DNA of 64,000 nt from Clostridia bacterium (GCA_017549285.1 JAFYVE010000014.1:1-64000); one strand, 5' to 3'; counted from the stretch's first letter, positions 36,516 through 46,119 are shown. Numbers and translations are program-made. Notes: a model not told the origin generated them from the letters alone.

Positions 36516-37904
36516 TTACTTTTTGGCTTTCTTTCCTTTGAAAAATGCACCTGCTATCATAATAACTGCAAACACGATAAGGTAGAAAATAACGGGACAC
36601 TTGAATGTTCCTTCTGCCTGAGCTGCAATATAGGGTGAATAGCCGTGTGCATAGCAAGCGGCAAATACCATAAATCCGCAGGCGATGATTGCAAGTAATG
36701 GAAGAACAAATCTCTTCATAACGCCGAGATCTTTTTCCTTCTTCATCCACATAATCATCATAGGGATATACATTGCATAAACAGTAACGATGGGAAGTTC
36801 TGATGAGTCAAAGTTGAACAGACCGAACCAGCCTTCTGTGAGATTTGCACCGTAGAAGTAAAGAAGCCAGAAACCGCAAACAAACAGACCCCAGATAGCT
36901 GAGTTTGTTGTCATATTTGTTGTTTTGTCAACCTGTGAGAACATTTCGGGTTTGGGGCCTTCATTTCTTGCAGCGATAGCATACATACCACGGCTTGCAC
37001 CGACCATAAGTCCGTTAAGAGTACCAAGACAGGAAATAACGATACAGATATTGAGGAATATACCGCCGATATTACCGAAAACGTTTGAGAAAGCAGTTGT
37101 TGCACCTTCATCAATAAGAACCTGAGTTGAAGCACCACCTGCAACGCCGATGTAGTAAAGAACATAAGCTGCAACAACAATTGCGGCACCTGCTACAAGA
37201 GCAATAGGAAGATTCTTCTTGGGATTCTTGAGCTCTGCGTTGATTGATGTTGTAACAATCCAGCCTTCATAAGCAAAAACTGTTGCAACTACAGCTGCAA
37301 AAAGTCCGCCGCTGCCTGAACCGCCGACAGCTTCAGTAACACCTGCGAAGTTCTGGGGAAGAGTACCGTTTGAAATGCCCACAACAGTTCCCACGACAGC
37401 CATAAGGCAGATGGGAATGAGCTTGATAACTGTTGCACTTACCTGGAACTTACCTGCAAGTTTGGGAGAAAGAGCATTCATTGTGTATGATGCGATAAGG
37501 AAGAAACCTGCAAGAGCAAGAACTTCTGCGCTGACAAGACTCCAACCGAACATAACACCGAAATATCTTGCGGAAACCCATGCAAGAACACCTGTCATGC
37601 TGGGATAATAAACATTTACCATAAACCATGCGAGATAATAAGCATAGCTTTTTCCGCAGGTGGCTTCCGCATAGTCAACAACACCGTTGACTTTTTCATA
37701 CTTTGTAGCCATAACTGCAAACTGAGCTGAACAGATGATCATTATTGCACCTGTTATGACCCAGGCGGCAATACCCATAGGCATATTACCGTTTGTTGCT
37801 GCAAGGACATTCTGTGCCTTGAAGAACACACCGGAACCGATAACAGTACCGACTACCATACAGATAGCAGTCAATAAACCGTATTTACGTGTCAGTTTTT
37901 CCAT
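36516..37904 (-). CDS. APC-superfamily amino acid permease
   Basis: A 462-aa transporter with 12 predicted helices. The N-terminal YGLLTAICMVVGTVIGSGVFFK carries the GSG substrate-binding turn of the L-amino-acid/SteT group, and FAYEGWIV marks TM6. It probably exchanges or imports neutral amino acids. The start is ATG 37904 with AAAAGGTG upstream, not the GTG four codons earlier. Single-gene unit. Confidence 0.88.
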   Translation of the reverse strand: MEKLTRKYGLLTAICMVVGTVIGSGVFFKAQNVLAATNGNMPMGIAAWVITGAIMIICSAQFAVMATKYEKVNGVVDYAEATCGKSYAYYLAWFMVNVYYPSMTGVLAWVSARYFGVMFGWSLVSAEVLALAGFFLIASYTMNALSPKLAGKFQVSATVIKLIPICLMAVVGTVVGISNGTLPQNFAGVTEAVGGSGSGGLFAAVVATVFAYEGWIVTTSINAELKNPKKNLPIALVAGAAIVVAAYVLYYIGVAGGASTQVLIDEGATTAFSNVFGNIGGIFLNICIVISCLGTLNGLMVGASRGMYAIAARNEGPKPEMFSQVDKTTNMTTNSAIWGLFVCGFWLLYFYGANLTEGWFGLFNFDSSELPIVTVYAMYIPMMIMWMKKEKDLGVMKRFVLPLLAIIACGFMVFAACYAHGYSPYIAAQAEGTFKCPVIFYLIVFAVIMIAGAFFKGKKAKK

Positions 37905-38030
37905 AATTTCACACACCTTTTGTCAGGATTTTACAGTTTTAATAAAAAATATATAAAATTTTTATTAATCATAAATTCAGTATATCACAATAAAATTTTC
38001 ATGTAAAGAGTTTTTTTGATTTTTCAGAAT

Positions 38031-38732
38031 TTACATCTCTGTACGCTCGGTGAAATCACAGGGAATTCCCTCTGCATAAAGATGCGATACATCTGAATAG
38101 CAATAGCATTTCGGAGCAGTTATTCCGTTTTCATAATTTTCAAATTCAATTGCAGTAACACCTGAATGCTCATAATCAAAACCTGCCCACATAATGTGAA
38201 TAGGGATATGAAGAAGCACCGATACCCACGCTCTTGAAAATGCCGAATGACAGAAAAGCGCCACCTTATCATCATTGGGATTTGTGATTTTATAAACTCC
38301 GTTTTCGTATTTATAGCCGAGTTTTTCAAGAAACTTATTTCCGTTTTCCTCTATATAAGAAACAGCTTTTTTCATTTCGGTCAGATTCATATAATCGCAG
38401 TCATAACCTTTTTCAAAGGGAAGGTCAATATTGCCGTTTTCACGGAAAAGCGAATTCTGGATAAGTGAAACCGATGTTCTTGTGCCGTCGGGAAGAGTTG
38501 TCAGTCTTTCGTCACCGATTTCGTGTGCCCACTCTTCAACTTCTGCCTCAAGACCGAGAAGTCGGCAGGCAGGCTCACTTGTCTGCATTGCTCTGAGAAT
38601 GGGAGAAGTAAAAATTTTATTTACTCCTGCCTTGTGCATTCTTTTTCCTACCGCTTCTGCCTGTTTCCAACCTTTTTCGGTGAGTGCACCACCGTGACCG
38701 GGCTCACCGTGTCTTATAATATATAAAAGCAT
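38031..38732 (-). CDS. Histidine phosphatase family protein (divergent)
   Basis: A 233-aa protein. The phosphohistidine motif IIRHGEPGHGG at residues 5-15, SPILRAMQTSEP and the second catalytic His in VALFCHSAFS identify the phosphoglycerate-mutase-like superfamily. The catalytic start is RHGE and the C-terminal His lies in CHSAFS rather than the usual SHGG. The substrate is unknown; general phosphatase activity is likely. GAGGTGA precedes the ATG. It is downstream of GH2 on the same strand, across an intercistronic hairpin. Confidence 0.85.
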   Translation of the reverse strand: MLLYIIRHGEPGHGGALTEKGWKQAEAVGKRMHKAGVNKIFTSPILRAMQTSEPACRLLGLEAEVEEWAHEIGDERLTTLPDGTRTSVSLIQNSLFRENGNIDLPFEKGYDCDYMNLTEMKKAVSYIEENGNKFLEKLGYKYENGVYKITNPNDDKVALFCHSAFSRAWVSVLLHIPIHIMWAGFDYEHSGVTAIEFENYENGITAPKCYCYSDVSHLYAEGIPCDFTERTEM

Positions 38733-38755
38733 TCCTGTTCACCTCATTATATGGG

Positions 38756-38788
38756 AACGGCTTTCATCGGGTGATGAAAGCCGTTTTT
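38756..38788. other. 13-bp hairpin between GH2 and histidine phosphatase genes
   Basis: Perfect AACGGCTTTCATC/GATGAAAGCCGTT stem with GGGT loop. The T-run lies on the plus-strand side, yet both flanking genes are on the minus strand. In the GH2 transcript it is therefore a stable hairpin without a U-tract: a processing or stability element, or a stop for antisense transcription. Confidence 0.75.
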
Positions 38789-38796
38789 GTTGTTTA

Positions 38797-41073
38797 TTAC
38801 TTCTTAGGCTTCTTAACCTTATTAAGACTTGCATTGAGTCCGAGAATTTCTTCCTTTGTGAAGCCGTTGCCTATCATTGAGAAAGTACGCTTGATTGTGA
38901 ATCCCTTTGCCATACCGTATATATTCTTGAGCATTGCGGGTGTAATCTGGAAACCTGCCATCATTCCGCCCTTTTTCTCTTCACCGTCTTCATCCTTCTT
39001 GCCGCCGCTCATCATATCTTTGAGCATAAGCACAAACTTGAGCATTACAAGTTTGCCTCTGAATGTTGACATAATGTCACCGATTGTGTCGTTGATTGAG
39101 AAATAGCCGTCAGGAGTGTTGATTTCAAACCAGTTGATGACCTGACCTTCCTCTTTCATAATGTATGCTTCATTGGGAGTGTCAACCTTGCGGATTGTTG
39201 CTGTGTCTTCGAGGTCGCCTGCCTTGACTGTAAGAGTTGTTTCACCTTCGTTCTTAACATCAAAGTAGAAGAAGGGATATTTGCCCTTTGTCTGCTTGCC
39301 TACGCTGACACCGTTTGCGAAAAGCTCGATTTCGTCACAGTTTGAGTAAACAGTAACCTTTGTTACATCTTCTGTTCTGTCGATATATCTCTTTGAGCAG
39401 AGGTGAAGCACGGGTTCATCTGAAAGCCATGCTTTGTATGCATAGAAAGAGTCTTTCTTGTACTTTCTGTCGAATGTCACAAGACCCTTGTGATTCATAC
39501 CGTTTTCGCCGCCTTCTGCACGGGCATCAGCTGCGAAGTCAAACATATTCCATACGTGAGTTGCCCACAGGTAAGGTCTTTCGGCAATCTGTTTGATAAG
39601 TTCTTCGTGATAATATGACTGATATTCTTCAGTATAGTCACCCTGAACGGGGTTTGATGTGTGCCAGTCAAGAGCTTCACAGCCGTATTCACTGATGCCG
39701 ATGGGCTTCTTGGGATATTTCTTATGGAAATCATCAAACCAGGGACCGTTCATATCAGTTGTTCCGCCGTACCAGCCGAAATAGTGGTTGTATGAAAGCA
39801 CGTCGCTGATGTGAACATATTCAGAATCGATTGAACACATTGTAACGGAAGCGATTGTTGTAAGACGTGTTTTGTCCATCTTATGACAAAGCTCATTGAG
39901 TTCTTTATGATTGCTGATAAGATCAGGGTCAGCAGCACCTGCGATTGTGATTTCGTTTGAGAGTCCCCATACAACGATTGAAGGATGATTGTAATTCTGT
40001 GAAACAAGCTCCTTCATCTGGCTGATTGTATTATCACGGCCTGTGGACATATGTCTTGAAATATAGGGAATTTCTGCCCAGAGAACAAGTCCTGCTTCGT
40101 CACAAAGATCATAGAAAACCTGTGAATGCTGATAATGAGCAAGACGGATTGTTGTTACACCGAGTTCAAGAATAAGGTCAAGGTCTTCCTTGTGATGTTC
40201 GGGAAGAAGTGCATTACCGATGTCAGGTCTGTCCTGATGACGTGATACACCTCTGAGGGGATACTCTTCACCATTGAGGATAAAGCCCTTTTCAGGGTCA
40301 ATTTCAAATGTACGGCAGCCGAAACGTGTGCTGATGCAGTCAATCTCTTCACCGTTTTCGATAAGAGTTGCCTTTGCTGTATAAAGATAAGGGTCTTTAC
40401 GGCCGTTCCAGAGATGAACATTTTCGATTACAAGCTCTGCTTCATCATCTTCATCCATTACACACTCTGCAATAACTTCACCGTCTGCAATGATTTCATA
40501 TTTTACTTTGCAATCGTCGTCATCCTTGATAAATGTTTTGATTTCAACTTTTGCATCCTTACCTTTGATTTCAGGTGTGACCATAATACCGGGTGCACCG
40601 TAATAATCAAGGTCAAAATGATTTGCGGGAACACCGATTACGCTCACGTCACGGTAAATACCGCCGTAGAATGTAAAGTCGGCATTCTGAGGATAAACTT
40701 TATCATTGGGAGAGTTGTCAACAAGTACAACAAGAATATTTTCTTCTTTTACTTCGGGAAGTCTGACTCTGAAAGTTGAATAACCGCCGTGATGCTCTGT
40801 TATTTTCTTACCGTTCCAGAAAACTTCGCATGAAGAGTTGACACCGTCAAACTGAAGATATTTTACTTCGCCTTCAGGAAGTTCTGATGCAGGCAGAGTT
40901 TTTGCAAAAGCGCAGGTGCCTCTGAAATAGTCATTACCGCCGTCCTGACCATCTTTACCGTTCCAGGTATAAGGAAGGTTCAGTTTTTCCCAGTCAGCGG
41001 GAATTGATGCGGGGGCTGAAGTGATTTTTTTGGCAAAAGCCCAATCCTGATTAATAACTTTTATATTTCTCAT
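38797..41073 (-). CDS. GH2 beta-galactosidase-type glycosidase
   Basis: A 758-aa protein. An N-terminal jelly roll, an immunoglobulin-like domain and the TIM barrel are followed by a galactose-binding-like segment. The acid/base is Glu374 in VWGLSNE and the nucleophile Glu462 in GISEYGCEALD; RHQDRPDIGNAL and TTIRLAHYQH are typical GH2 loops. No signal peptide. After about residue 670 an unusual basic/Met-rich tail (MMSGGKKDEDGEEKKGGMMAG) precedes a C-terminal helical stretch not found in standard GH2 enzymes. GGAGG precedes the ATG. Confidence 0.92.
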   Translation of the reverse strand: MRNIKVINQDWAFAKKITSAPASIPADWEKLNLPYTWNGKDGQDGGNDYFRGTCAFAKTLPASELPEGEVKYLQFDGVNSSCEVFWNGKKITEHHGGYSTFRVRLPEVKEENILVVLVDNSPNDKVYPQNADFTFYGGIYRDVSVIGVPANHFDLDYYGAPGIMVTPEIKGKDAKVEIKTFIKDDDDCKVKYEIIADGEVIAECVMDEDDEAELVIENVHLWNGRKDPYLYTAKATLIENGEEIDCISTRFGCRTFEIDPEKGFILNGEEYPLRGVSRHQDRPDIGNALLPEHHKEDLDLILELGVTTIRLAHYQHSQVFYDLCDEAGLVLWAEIPYISRHMSTGRDNTISQMKELVSQNYNHPSIVVWGLSNEITIAGAADPDLISNHKELNELCHKMDKTRLTTIASVTMCSIDSEYVHISDVLSYNHYFGWYGGTTDMNGPWFDDFHKKYPKKPIGISEYGCEALDWHTSNPVQGDYTEEYQSYYHEELIKQIAERPYLWATHVWNMFDFAADARAEGGENGMNHKGLVTFDRKYKKDSFYAYKAWLSDEPVLHLCSKRYIDRTEDVTKVTVYSNCDEIELFANGVSVGKQTKGKYPFFYFDVKNEGETTLTVKAGDLEDTATIRKVDTPNEAYIMKEEGQVINWFEINTPDGYFSINDTIGDIMSTFRGKLVMLKFVLMLKDMMSGGKKDEDGEEKKGGMMAGFQITPAMLKNIYGMAKGFTIKRTFSMIGNGFTKEEILGLNASLNKVKKPKK

Positions 41074-41124
41074 ATTGACCTCCGTGTTTTTCAGTTTAAT
41101 GCTAAAATTACATTAATCATTTTA

Positions 41125-41153
41125 ATTATAACATCAGTTGGTTTAAATTACAA
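41125..41153 (-). promoter_or_regulatory. Promoter of the GH2 gene
   Basis: Minus strand: TTGTAA, 17-nt spacer, TATAAT preceded by TGT. Its -35 lies 10 bp from the -35 of the divergent promoter. Confidence 0.7.
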
Positions 41154-41163
41154 TACACTTTTA

Positions 41164-41192
41164 TTGACTTTTAAAATATATCAATATATAAT
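41164..41192 (+). promoter_or_regulatory. Promoter of the TIM-barrel hydrolase unit
   Basis: TTGACT, 17-nt spacer, TATAAT (41187-41192). Confidence 0.75.
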
Positions 41193-41222
41193 TTAAGAAA
41201 ACAATCATCAAGGTGAATGCTT

Positions 41223-43133
41223 ATGAAATATAAAAACATGCAGTTGATTTTCAACAAAAGAAACGGAAACTATGAAATAACCCATAAAGGTTTTTCGTGG
41301 GTAAGTGACGGCAGAAAACCCTACATAGAAATCAGAAAAAAGTTCGGTGATAAATATATAAAAACCGTACGTCATCTGAATACGGCAATGAAGAAAAAGA
41401 CCGAATATTCGGAAAACAAGGTTGTAACAAGATATTCGGACTTTGTAGCTTTCGGCAAAAAACTCCCATTTACAATCGTCTGTACTGCTGAGATAACAGC
41501 CGAAAACTCCGTCACATTTTCAATAAAAGCAGAAAATGAAACAGGATATGACATTCAGGCGGCATACTTCCCTGCTCCGTTCAATTCAAAAACAAAGGGC
41601 AGAAACTCATATCACGTTGACCCGATGCGACAGGGCTTTATTCTTCCCGACGGTTATAAGAAGAATTTTTCAACCGTTTTCGGTTACGCCCACATAAAGA
41701 GAATGATAAACACAGGTGATGCATATATGCCTCTCTGGGGCAGAGTGTGTGACGGAAACACATTTTCAGCAATTGTTGAAACTCCGTATGATGCTTCGCT
41801 TTACTCCTCTTTCGGAAAACATAAGGCATTTCTCAATTCGGTTTACTGGCAGTCTTCTCTCGGCAAACTTTCTTATGAAAGAAGAATAAAATTCACTTTT
41901 AACTCAGAGGGTGACTACAACACCGTTGCAAAAGACTACCGTAAATATCTTCTTGAGAGAAACGAGCTTGTTTCAATTGATGAGAAAATCGAAAAGAATC
42001 CGAATATAAAAAAGCTAATCGGTTCGCCCGTGCTTCATCACAAAATTTATTCAAAGATAAATGAAAAATCACAGTTCTATGACAAGAACGGCTCAAATGA
42101 AATTCTCTGTGCCACATTCGGAGAACGTGCCGAAGAAATGAAAAAACTCAAAAAGGCAGGTCTCGAAAAACTCTACATACATACTGACGGCTGGGGAAAA
42201 GACGGCTATGACAACAATCATCCGTACATTCTTCCCCCTTGTGAACAAGCAGGCGGATGGGAAGGTTTCAAAGAGTTTGCCGATGTGAGCCGTGAACTGG
42301 GATATGTTTTTGCTCTTCACGACCAGTACAGGGATTATTACTACGACAGCCCCGTTTTCGATAAGGAAAAGGCAATAAAGAACATTGACGGAACAAATCC
42401 CTACTGTTCAATCTGGGACGGTGGTGAACACAGCTATCTGTGTACGGAATTTGCTCTTGATGCTGTTAAAAAAACTTATGAAGAGCTTGAAGAACACAAC
42501 ATTGATGTTCAGGGTGTATATCTTGATGTATTCTCGATAATGCAGGGAGATGAATGTTTCCACGAAGACCACAGAGTCACAAGAGAGCAGAGTATGAAAA
42601 ACCGTGCCGACTGTTTTGATTATCTCAACAGCAAGGGAATCATCATGTCGTCTGAGGAACCGGGTATGCAGCTTCTCAACAAGCTTGCTCTCGTTCATCA
42701 CGGTCCTCACGCTCTGCGTCCTCAGGAAAACGGTGCCGCTGTGGGTATTCCCATACCTTTAGGAAATCTTGTTTATCACGATTGTCTTATGGTGCCGTGG
42801 AACTGGTTCAACAACTGGGGTATTCCCAAGGGTGAGGACGGCGACCTTTACAGCGCACTCAATGCAGGTATGCCTTACATTCATCCCTACGGAAACGAGC
42901 TGAAAAAAATCGGCACTGACAACAGAACTGCCGACGTGGGTATGATGAATGACGGAGCGCTGAAAAAAGAGCTTGAAAGAATTGCTCCTCTTTGTGAATT
43001 GCAGGCAAAACTTTATAACAAAGAAATGATAAAACACGAGTTCCTCGGTTCATACCGTATTCAGAAGGCTGTTTATGCAGACGGAACCACGGTAACAATC
43101 GACCTTGACAAAGGAACATATAAAATCAGTTGA
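41223..43133 (+). CDS. Putative TIM-barrel glycoside hydrolase, family unresolved
   Basis: A 636-aa protein. Residues 1-220 are beta-rich, and residues about 280-560 look like a (beta/alpha)8 barrel. QGVYLDVFSIMQGDECFHEDH offers a candidate nucleophile (Asp435), and MSSEEPGMQ a candidate acid/base (Glu478/479). LYIHTDGWGKDGYDNNHPYILPP and FALHDQYRDYYYDS resemble substrate loops of GH101/GH129-like enzymes, but I cannot confirm a family. No signal peptide. The start is ATG 41223, 6 nt after AAGGTGA. It leads an operon with an oxidoreductase and an EamA transporter, suggesting catabolism of an unusual sugar or sugar derivative. Confidence 0.65.
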   Translation: MKYKNMQLIFNKRNGNYEITHKGFSWVSDGRKPYIEIRKKFGDKYIKTVRHLNTAMKKKTEYSENKVVTRYSDFVAFGKKLPFTIVCTAEITAENSVTFSIKAENETGYDIQAAYFPAPFNSKTKGRNSYHVDPMRQGFILPDGYKKNFSTVFGYAHIKRMINTGDAYMPLWGRVCDGNTFSAIVETPYDASLYSSFGKHKAFLNSVYWQSSLGKLSYERRIKFTFNSEGDYNTVAKDYRKYLLERNELVSIDEKIEKNPNIKKLIGSPVLHHKIYSKINEKSQFYDKNGSNEILCATFGERAEEMKKLKKAGLEKLYIHTDGWGKDGYDNNHPYILPPCEQAGGWEGFKEFADVSRELGYVFALHDQYRDYYYDSPVFDKEKAIKNIDGTNPYCSIWDGGEHSYLCTEFALDAVKKTYEELEEHNIDVQGVYLDVFSIMQGDECFHEDHRVTREQSMKNRADCFDYLNSKGIIMSSEEPGMQLLNKLALVHHGPHALRPQENGAAVGIPIPLGNLVYHDCLMVPWNWFNNWGIPKGEDGDLYSALNAGMPYIHPYGNELKKIGTDNRTADVGMMNDGALKKELERIAPLCELQAKLYNKEMIKHEFLGSYRIQKAVYADGTTVTIDLDKGTYKIS

Positions 43134-43149
43134 TTACGGAGGTAATTTT

Positions 43150-44394
43150 ATGAAAAAAATAAAAATCGGTATTTTCGGTGCCGGCAGAGGTGCTGATATT
43201 GCTGAGAATCTTATGCTTTTTGATGATTGTGAAATTGTTTCTTTATGTGAACGGGATGAAAAGAGAGCGGAGAAATTTCTCAGCAGACTGAATATTGATA
43301 TTCCTGTTTTTAAAGATTTTGATGAATTTATTGAGCAGGATATGGATGCCGTTGTACTTGCAAACTTCTTCCACGAGCATGCACCCTATGCGATAAAGTG
43401 CTTTGAGAGAAACATTCATGTTTATTCCGAATGTATCAGCAACGGAACAATGGCAGAAGGTGTTGAACTGCTCAGAGCTTTTGAGAAGACCGATTCAATT
43501 TATATGCTTGCAGAAAACTATCCTCAGATGAAGTTCAACCGTGAAATGAAGAAAGTATGTGACGGTGGAACACTCGGTAAACTCATTTATGCAGAGGGCG
43601 AATACAACCACGGACTTTCTCCCGATGATTATGATTTTCTTAAAGGTTATATATATTTCCCCCGTCATTGGAGAAATTACGTTCCCAGAACATATTATGT
43701 TACACATTCACTTGCACCGATTATGTGGGCAACGGGAGCAACTCCCGTAAAGGTCAGCGCTCAGGCTGTTTTCAATCCTATGACAGAAGTTGCCACAACA
43801 AGATGTGTCGGAGACAGAGCTGCAATAATCACAACGGTCAACGATGACGGAACTGTATTCAAGTTCACCGGTTGTGCCGGTTTCGGTGCACACAGCAACT
43901 CATACCGTGTCTGCGGTGACCTCGGTCAGATTGAAAATCTCAGAGGTATGGGTGAACAGGTGATGCTCCGTTATAATAATTGGTCAATTCCCGAAGGAAT
44001 GGAGGAAAACAACCTCTATGAACCCGAATGGAATGACAAGGACGAAGAAAAAATCGAAAACAGCGGTCACGGCGGCGGTGACTTCATAGCCTGCAGAATG
44101 TTCCTTGAATGTATAAAGGAAAACAGACAGCCGGAACATCCTTACGACATTTACTCTGCTGTAACAATGTCTTCTGTTGCAATTCTCGGTCACCGTTCGG
44201 TTCTTTCAGGCGGTATGCCCATTGACATTCCCGATTTCCGTAAGGAAGAATGCAGAAAAGAATACGAAAACGACAGGGAAACTCCTTTCTGGGGTACGGA
44301 CGGCAGCGCTCCGACCATTCCCTGTTGTTCAAAGACCGATTACAAACCTACAGACGAACAGATTGAAAATTACAATAAGCTTTTTGAAGGATAA
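43150..44394 (+). CDS. Gfo/Idh/MocA-family oxidoreductase
   Basis: A 415-aa NAD(P)-dependent enzyme. The Rossmann start is KIKIGIFGAGRGADIAENL. The usual EKP catalytic triad is replaced by YSECIS, and YAEGEYNHG and HSLAPIMWATG follow. ATG 43150 has GGAGG 7 nt away; the longer frame overlaps the upstream gene. It probably oxidises or reduces a sugar, inositol or glycosyl intermediate. It sits between the putative glycosidase and an EamA transporter. The loss of the canonical Lys suggests altered chemistry. Confidence 0.85.
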   Translation: MKKIKIGIFGAGRGADIAENLMLFDDCEIVSLCERDEKRAEKFLSRLNIDIPVFKDFDEFIEQDMDAVVLANFFHEHAPYAIKCFERNIHVYSECISNGTMAEGVELLRAFEKTDSIYMLAENYPQMKFNREMKKVCDGGTLGKLIYAEGEYNHGLSPDDYDFLKGYIYFPRHWRNYVPRTYYVTHSLAPIMWATGATPVKVSAQAVFNPMTEVATTRCVGDRAAIITTVNDDGTVFKFTGCAGFGAHSNSYRVCGDLGQIENLRGMGEQVMLRYNNWSIPEGMEENNLYEPEWNDKDEEKIENSGHGGGDFIACRMFLECIKENRQPEHPYDIYSAVTMSSVAILGHRSVLSGGMPIDIPDFRKEECRKEYENDRETPFWGTDGSAPTIPCCSKTDYKPTDEQIENYNKLFEG

Positions 44395-44396
44395 TT

Positions 44397-45251
44397 ATGC
44401 AATACTATTTACTTGTTTCTGCGGCAACTGTGCTGTTTGCCCTGCAGTTTCTCTTTAATCAGAAATTTGAAGAACACAGAGGTAACACACTTAAATCTGC
44501 ACTCGAATTCACTTTATACAAAAGCGTCGTCATTGTTGTGATGATGCTCATAATCAGCGGTTTTAAAATAACCTCGGTTTCACTTTTCAGCGTGGGACTG
44601 GCAGTCATTTATGCCGCAGCCTGCATACTGATGACGTATTTCAGTATGAAAGCTTTTGCTGTGGCAAATCTTTCGGTTTATTCCGTTTTTTCAATGCTCG
44701 GCGGTATGCTTCTGCCCTTCATTGCAGGTGTGGGATTCTATGACGAGAAACTTACTCCGTTTAAAATTATATGCTGTGTACTGATTGTGGTTTCCGTACT
44801 CCTTAATCTCAGAGGAGGAAAACAAAGCAAAAAGGCATTTCTTTACTATATGGCTGTTTTTGTTCTCAACGGCAGTGTCGGTGTTATTTCAAAAATACAT
44901 CAGTCATCGGAATTACTCCACACGGACAGCACGGGCTTTATGTTCCTCACATCAGCTGTAAGTGTAGTGATAAGTGCATTATGGCTTCTCATTCAGCACA
45001 AAAAAATCCCCGTTATCAAAGGGAAATGCCTCGGTTTTGCGGCAGGATACGGCATTTTCAACGGAGTAGGCAACTGGTTTTTGCTCATTTCACTTGTCAA
45101 TCTTCCCGCATCGGTGCAATACCCTCTCGTAACGGGCGGTGTTATGGTTTTCTCAACGATTATCAGTATGATAAGAAAAGAAAAACTTGCTAAAACTGAT
45201 TATATCGCTGCGGCAATATCGTTTATTGCTTCGGTACTGATGGCGTTCTGA
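44397..45251 (+). CDS. EamA/DMT-family transporter
   Basis: A 284-aa protein with about ten transmembrane helices in two repeats of five, typical of the drug/metabolite transporter superfamily. The start is 2 nt after the oxidoreductase stop with GAAGGA upstream, so they are cotranscribed. It may move the sugar or product of the two upstream enzymes; direction and substrate are unknown. Repeat copy C lies right after its stop and may act as terminator. Confidence 0.85.
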   Translation: MQYYLLVSAATVLFALQFLFNQKFEEHRGNTLKSALEFTLYKSVVIVVMMLIISGFKITSVSLFSVGLAVIYAAACILMTYFSMKAFAVANLSVYSVFSMLGGMLLPFIAGVGFYDEKLTPFKIICCVLIVVSVLLNLRGGKQSKKAFLYYMAVFVLNGSVGVISKIHQSSELLHTDSTGFMFLTSAVSVVISALWLLIQHKKIPVIKGKCLGFAAGYGIFNGVGNWFLLISLVNLPASVQYPLVTGGVMVFSTIISMIRKEKLAKTDYIAAAISFIASVLMAF

Positions 45252-45256
45252 TAAAC

Positions 45257-45340
45257 AATAATCTGCAGATATGTTTTAAATATTTTTCAGGGACCGATAA
45301 AAACATCGGTCCCTGAAAATTTATTTGTGTTATGCAAATC
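45257..45340. repeat. Dispersed repeat, reduced copy C
   Basis: TTTTCAGGGACCGAT (45284-45298) and its exact complement (45305-45319) form a 15-bp hairpin with a 6-nt loop. The left flank (gatatgttttaaat) and right flank (gcaaatcattgt) match those of copies A and B, so this looks like the same element with the interior lost and the two ends joined. Its right end runs into the stop codon of the PnuC-like gene. Confidence 0.75.
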
Positions 45341-45995
45341 ATTGTTTGCTCTGCTGTTCCTTATAAAACTTCTGAACACTTATGTAAGCTCCGATTACAC
45401 AATAAACGGAATAAACACCATAAATGAGATATGTCATCTGAGAGAAGTCATTCATCACCATCTGAACATTCAGGAGAAGCCCCACGACAGCGGACACAAT
45501 CCACAAATAAGTATATTCAATAAATGCAAGCCACGTAAGAATAGGGACAATAAAGCCGAGAAGGAATGTCAGGCTGTCAAGGAGTGCATATTCGTAATTA
45601 AGATGATAAAACACAGCCGCAAGACCTGCCCACAGAAGTACAATACCTCCGAAAAACAGAATCCGCATTTTTGTGCTCATTTTTTTAAATATAACGGTGC
45701 TTTTGTAGGCATTTTTCTTCCAACGGAAGAATGTCATCAGCTGAATGGGGAAACTGAAAAGAATTGCTGAAGCTGCCGAAGCATAAACACCCATATAAAT
45801 ATATGTAACGGTATAAAATACCGAATTCACGGAACCTATCAGAACACCTATACGGTTTGCTTCCGACTGAAAAGCCATAACAAAAAGTGAAATAAACAAC
45901 GGCACCATAAGGAACCATTCCTGTTTACATAAAATTCCTGTCACAAAAATTGCGAGTCCCGTAATGATTATAATGATTTTCTTATAATTTTTCAT
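45339..45995 (-). CDS. PnuC-like nicotinamide riboside/vitamin transporter
   Basis: A 218-aa protein with about seven transmembrane helices. NRIGVLIGSVNSVFYTVTYIYMGVYASAASAILFSFPIQLMTFFRW resembles the PnuC core, with its conserved Asn/Tyr/Gln residues and terminal Trp. PnuC proteins move nicotinamide riboside or related vitamins by facilitated diffusion. The identification is by pattern only. The stop codon overlaps the edge of repeat copy C. Confidence 0.7.
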   Translation of the reverse strand: MKNYKKIIIIITGLAIFVTGILCKQEWFLMVPLFISLFVMAFQSEANRIGVLIGSVNSVFYTVTYIYMGVYASAASAILFSFPIQLMTFFRWKKNAYKSTVIFKKMSTKMRILFFGGIVLLWAGLAAVFYHLNYEYALLDSLTFLLGFIVPILTWLAFIEYTYLWIVSAVVGLLLNVQMVMNDFSQMTYLIYGVYSVYCVIGAYISVQKFYKEQQSKQ

Positions 45996-46119
45996 ATTGA
46001 ATTTCCTTTTTTAGAATATCGTATGAAGTATATCATATTTTTATTTTAAAAACAATGTTATATATTCAAAAAATAATAACTATGCCTGCTCATTTATCAA
46101 ACAATTTGCCGCAAATCTA

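Noticed and set aside
38756..38788. Rho-independent terminator for the GH2 gene
   Set aside because: The stem is strong, but the T-run is on the plus strand while GH2 is on the minus strand, so it is reported as a hairpin only.
45339..45995. Second YgjV-like protein
   Set aside because: The conserved Asn/Tyr/Gln/Trp pattern and helix count fit PnuC better.
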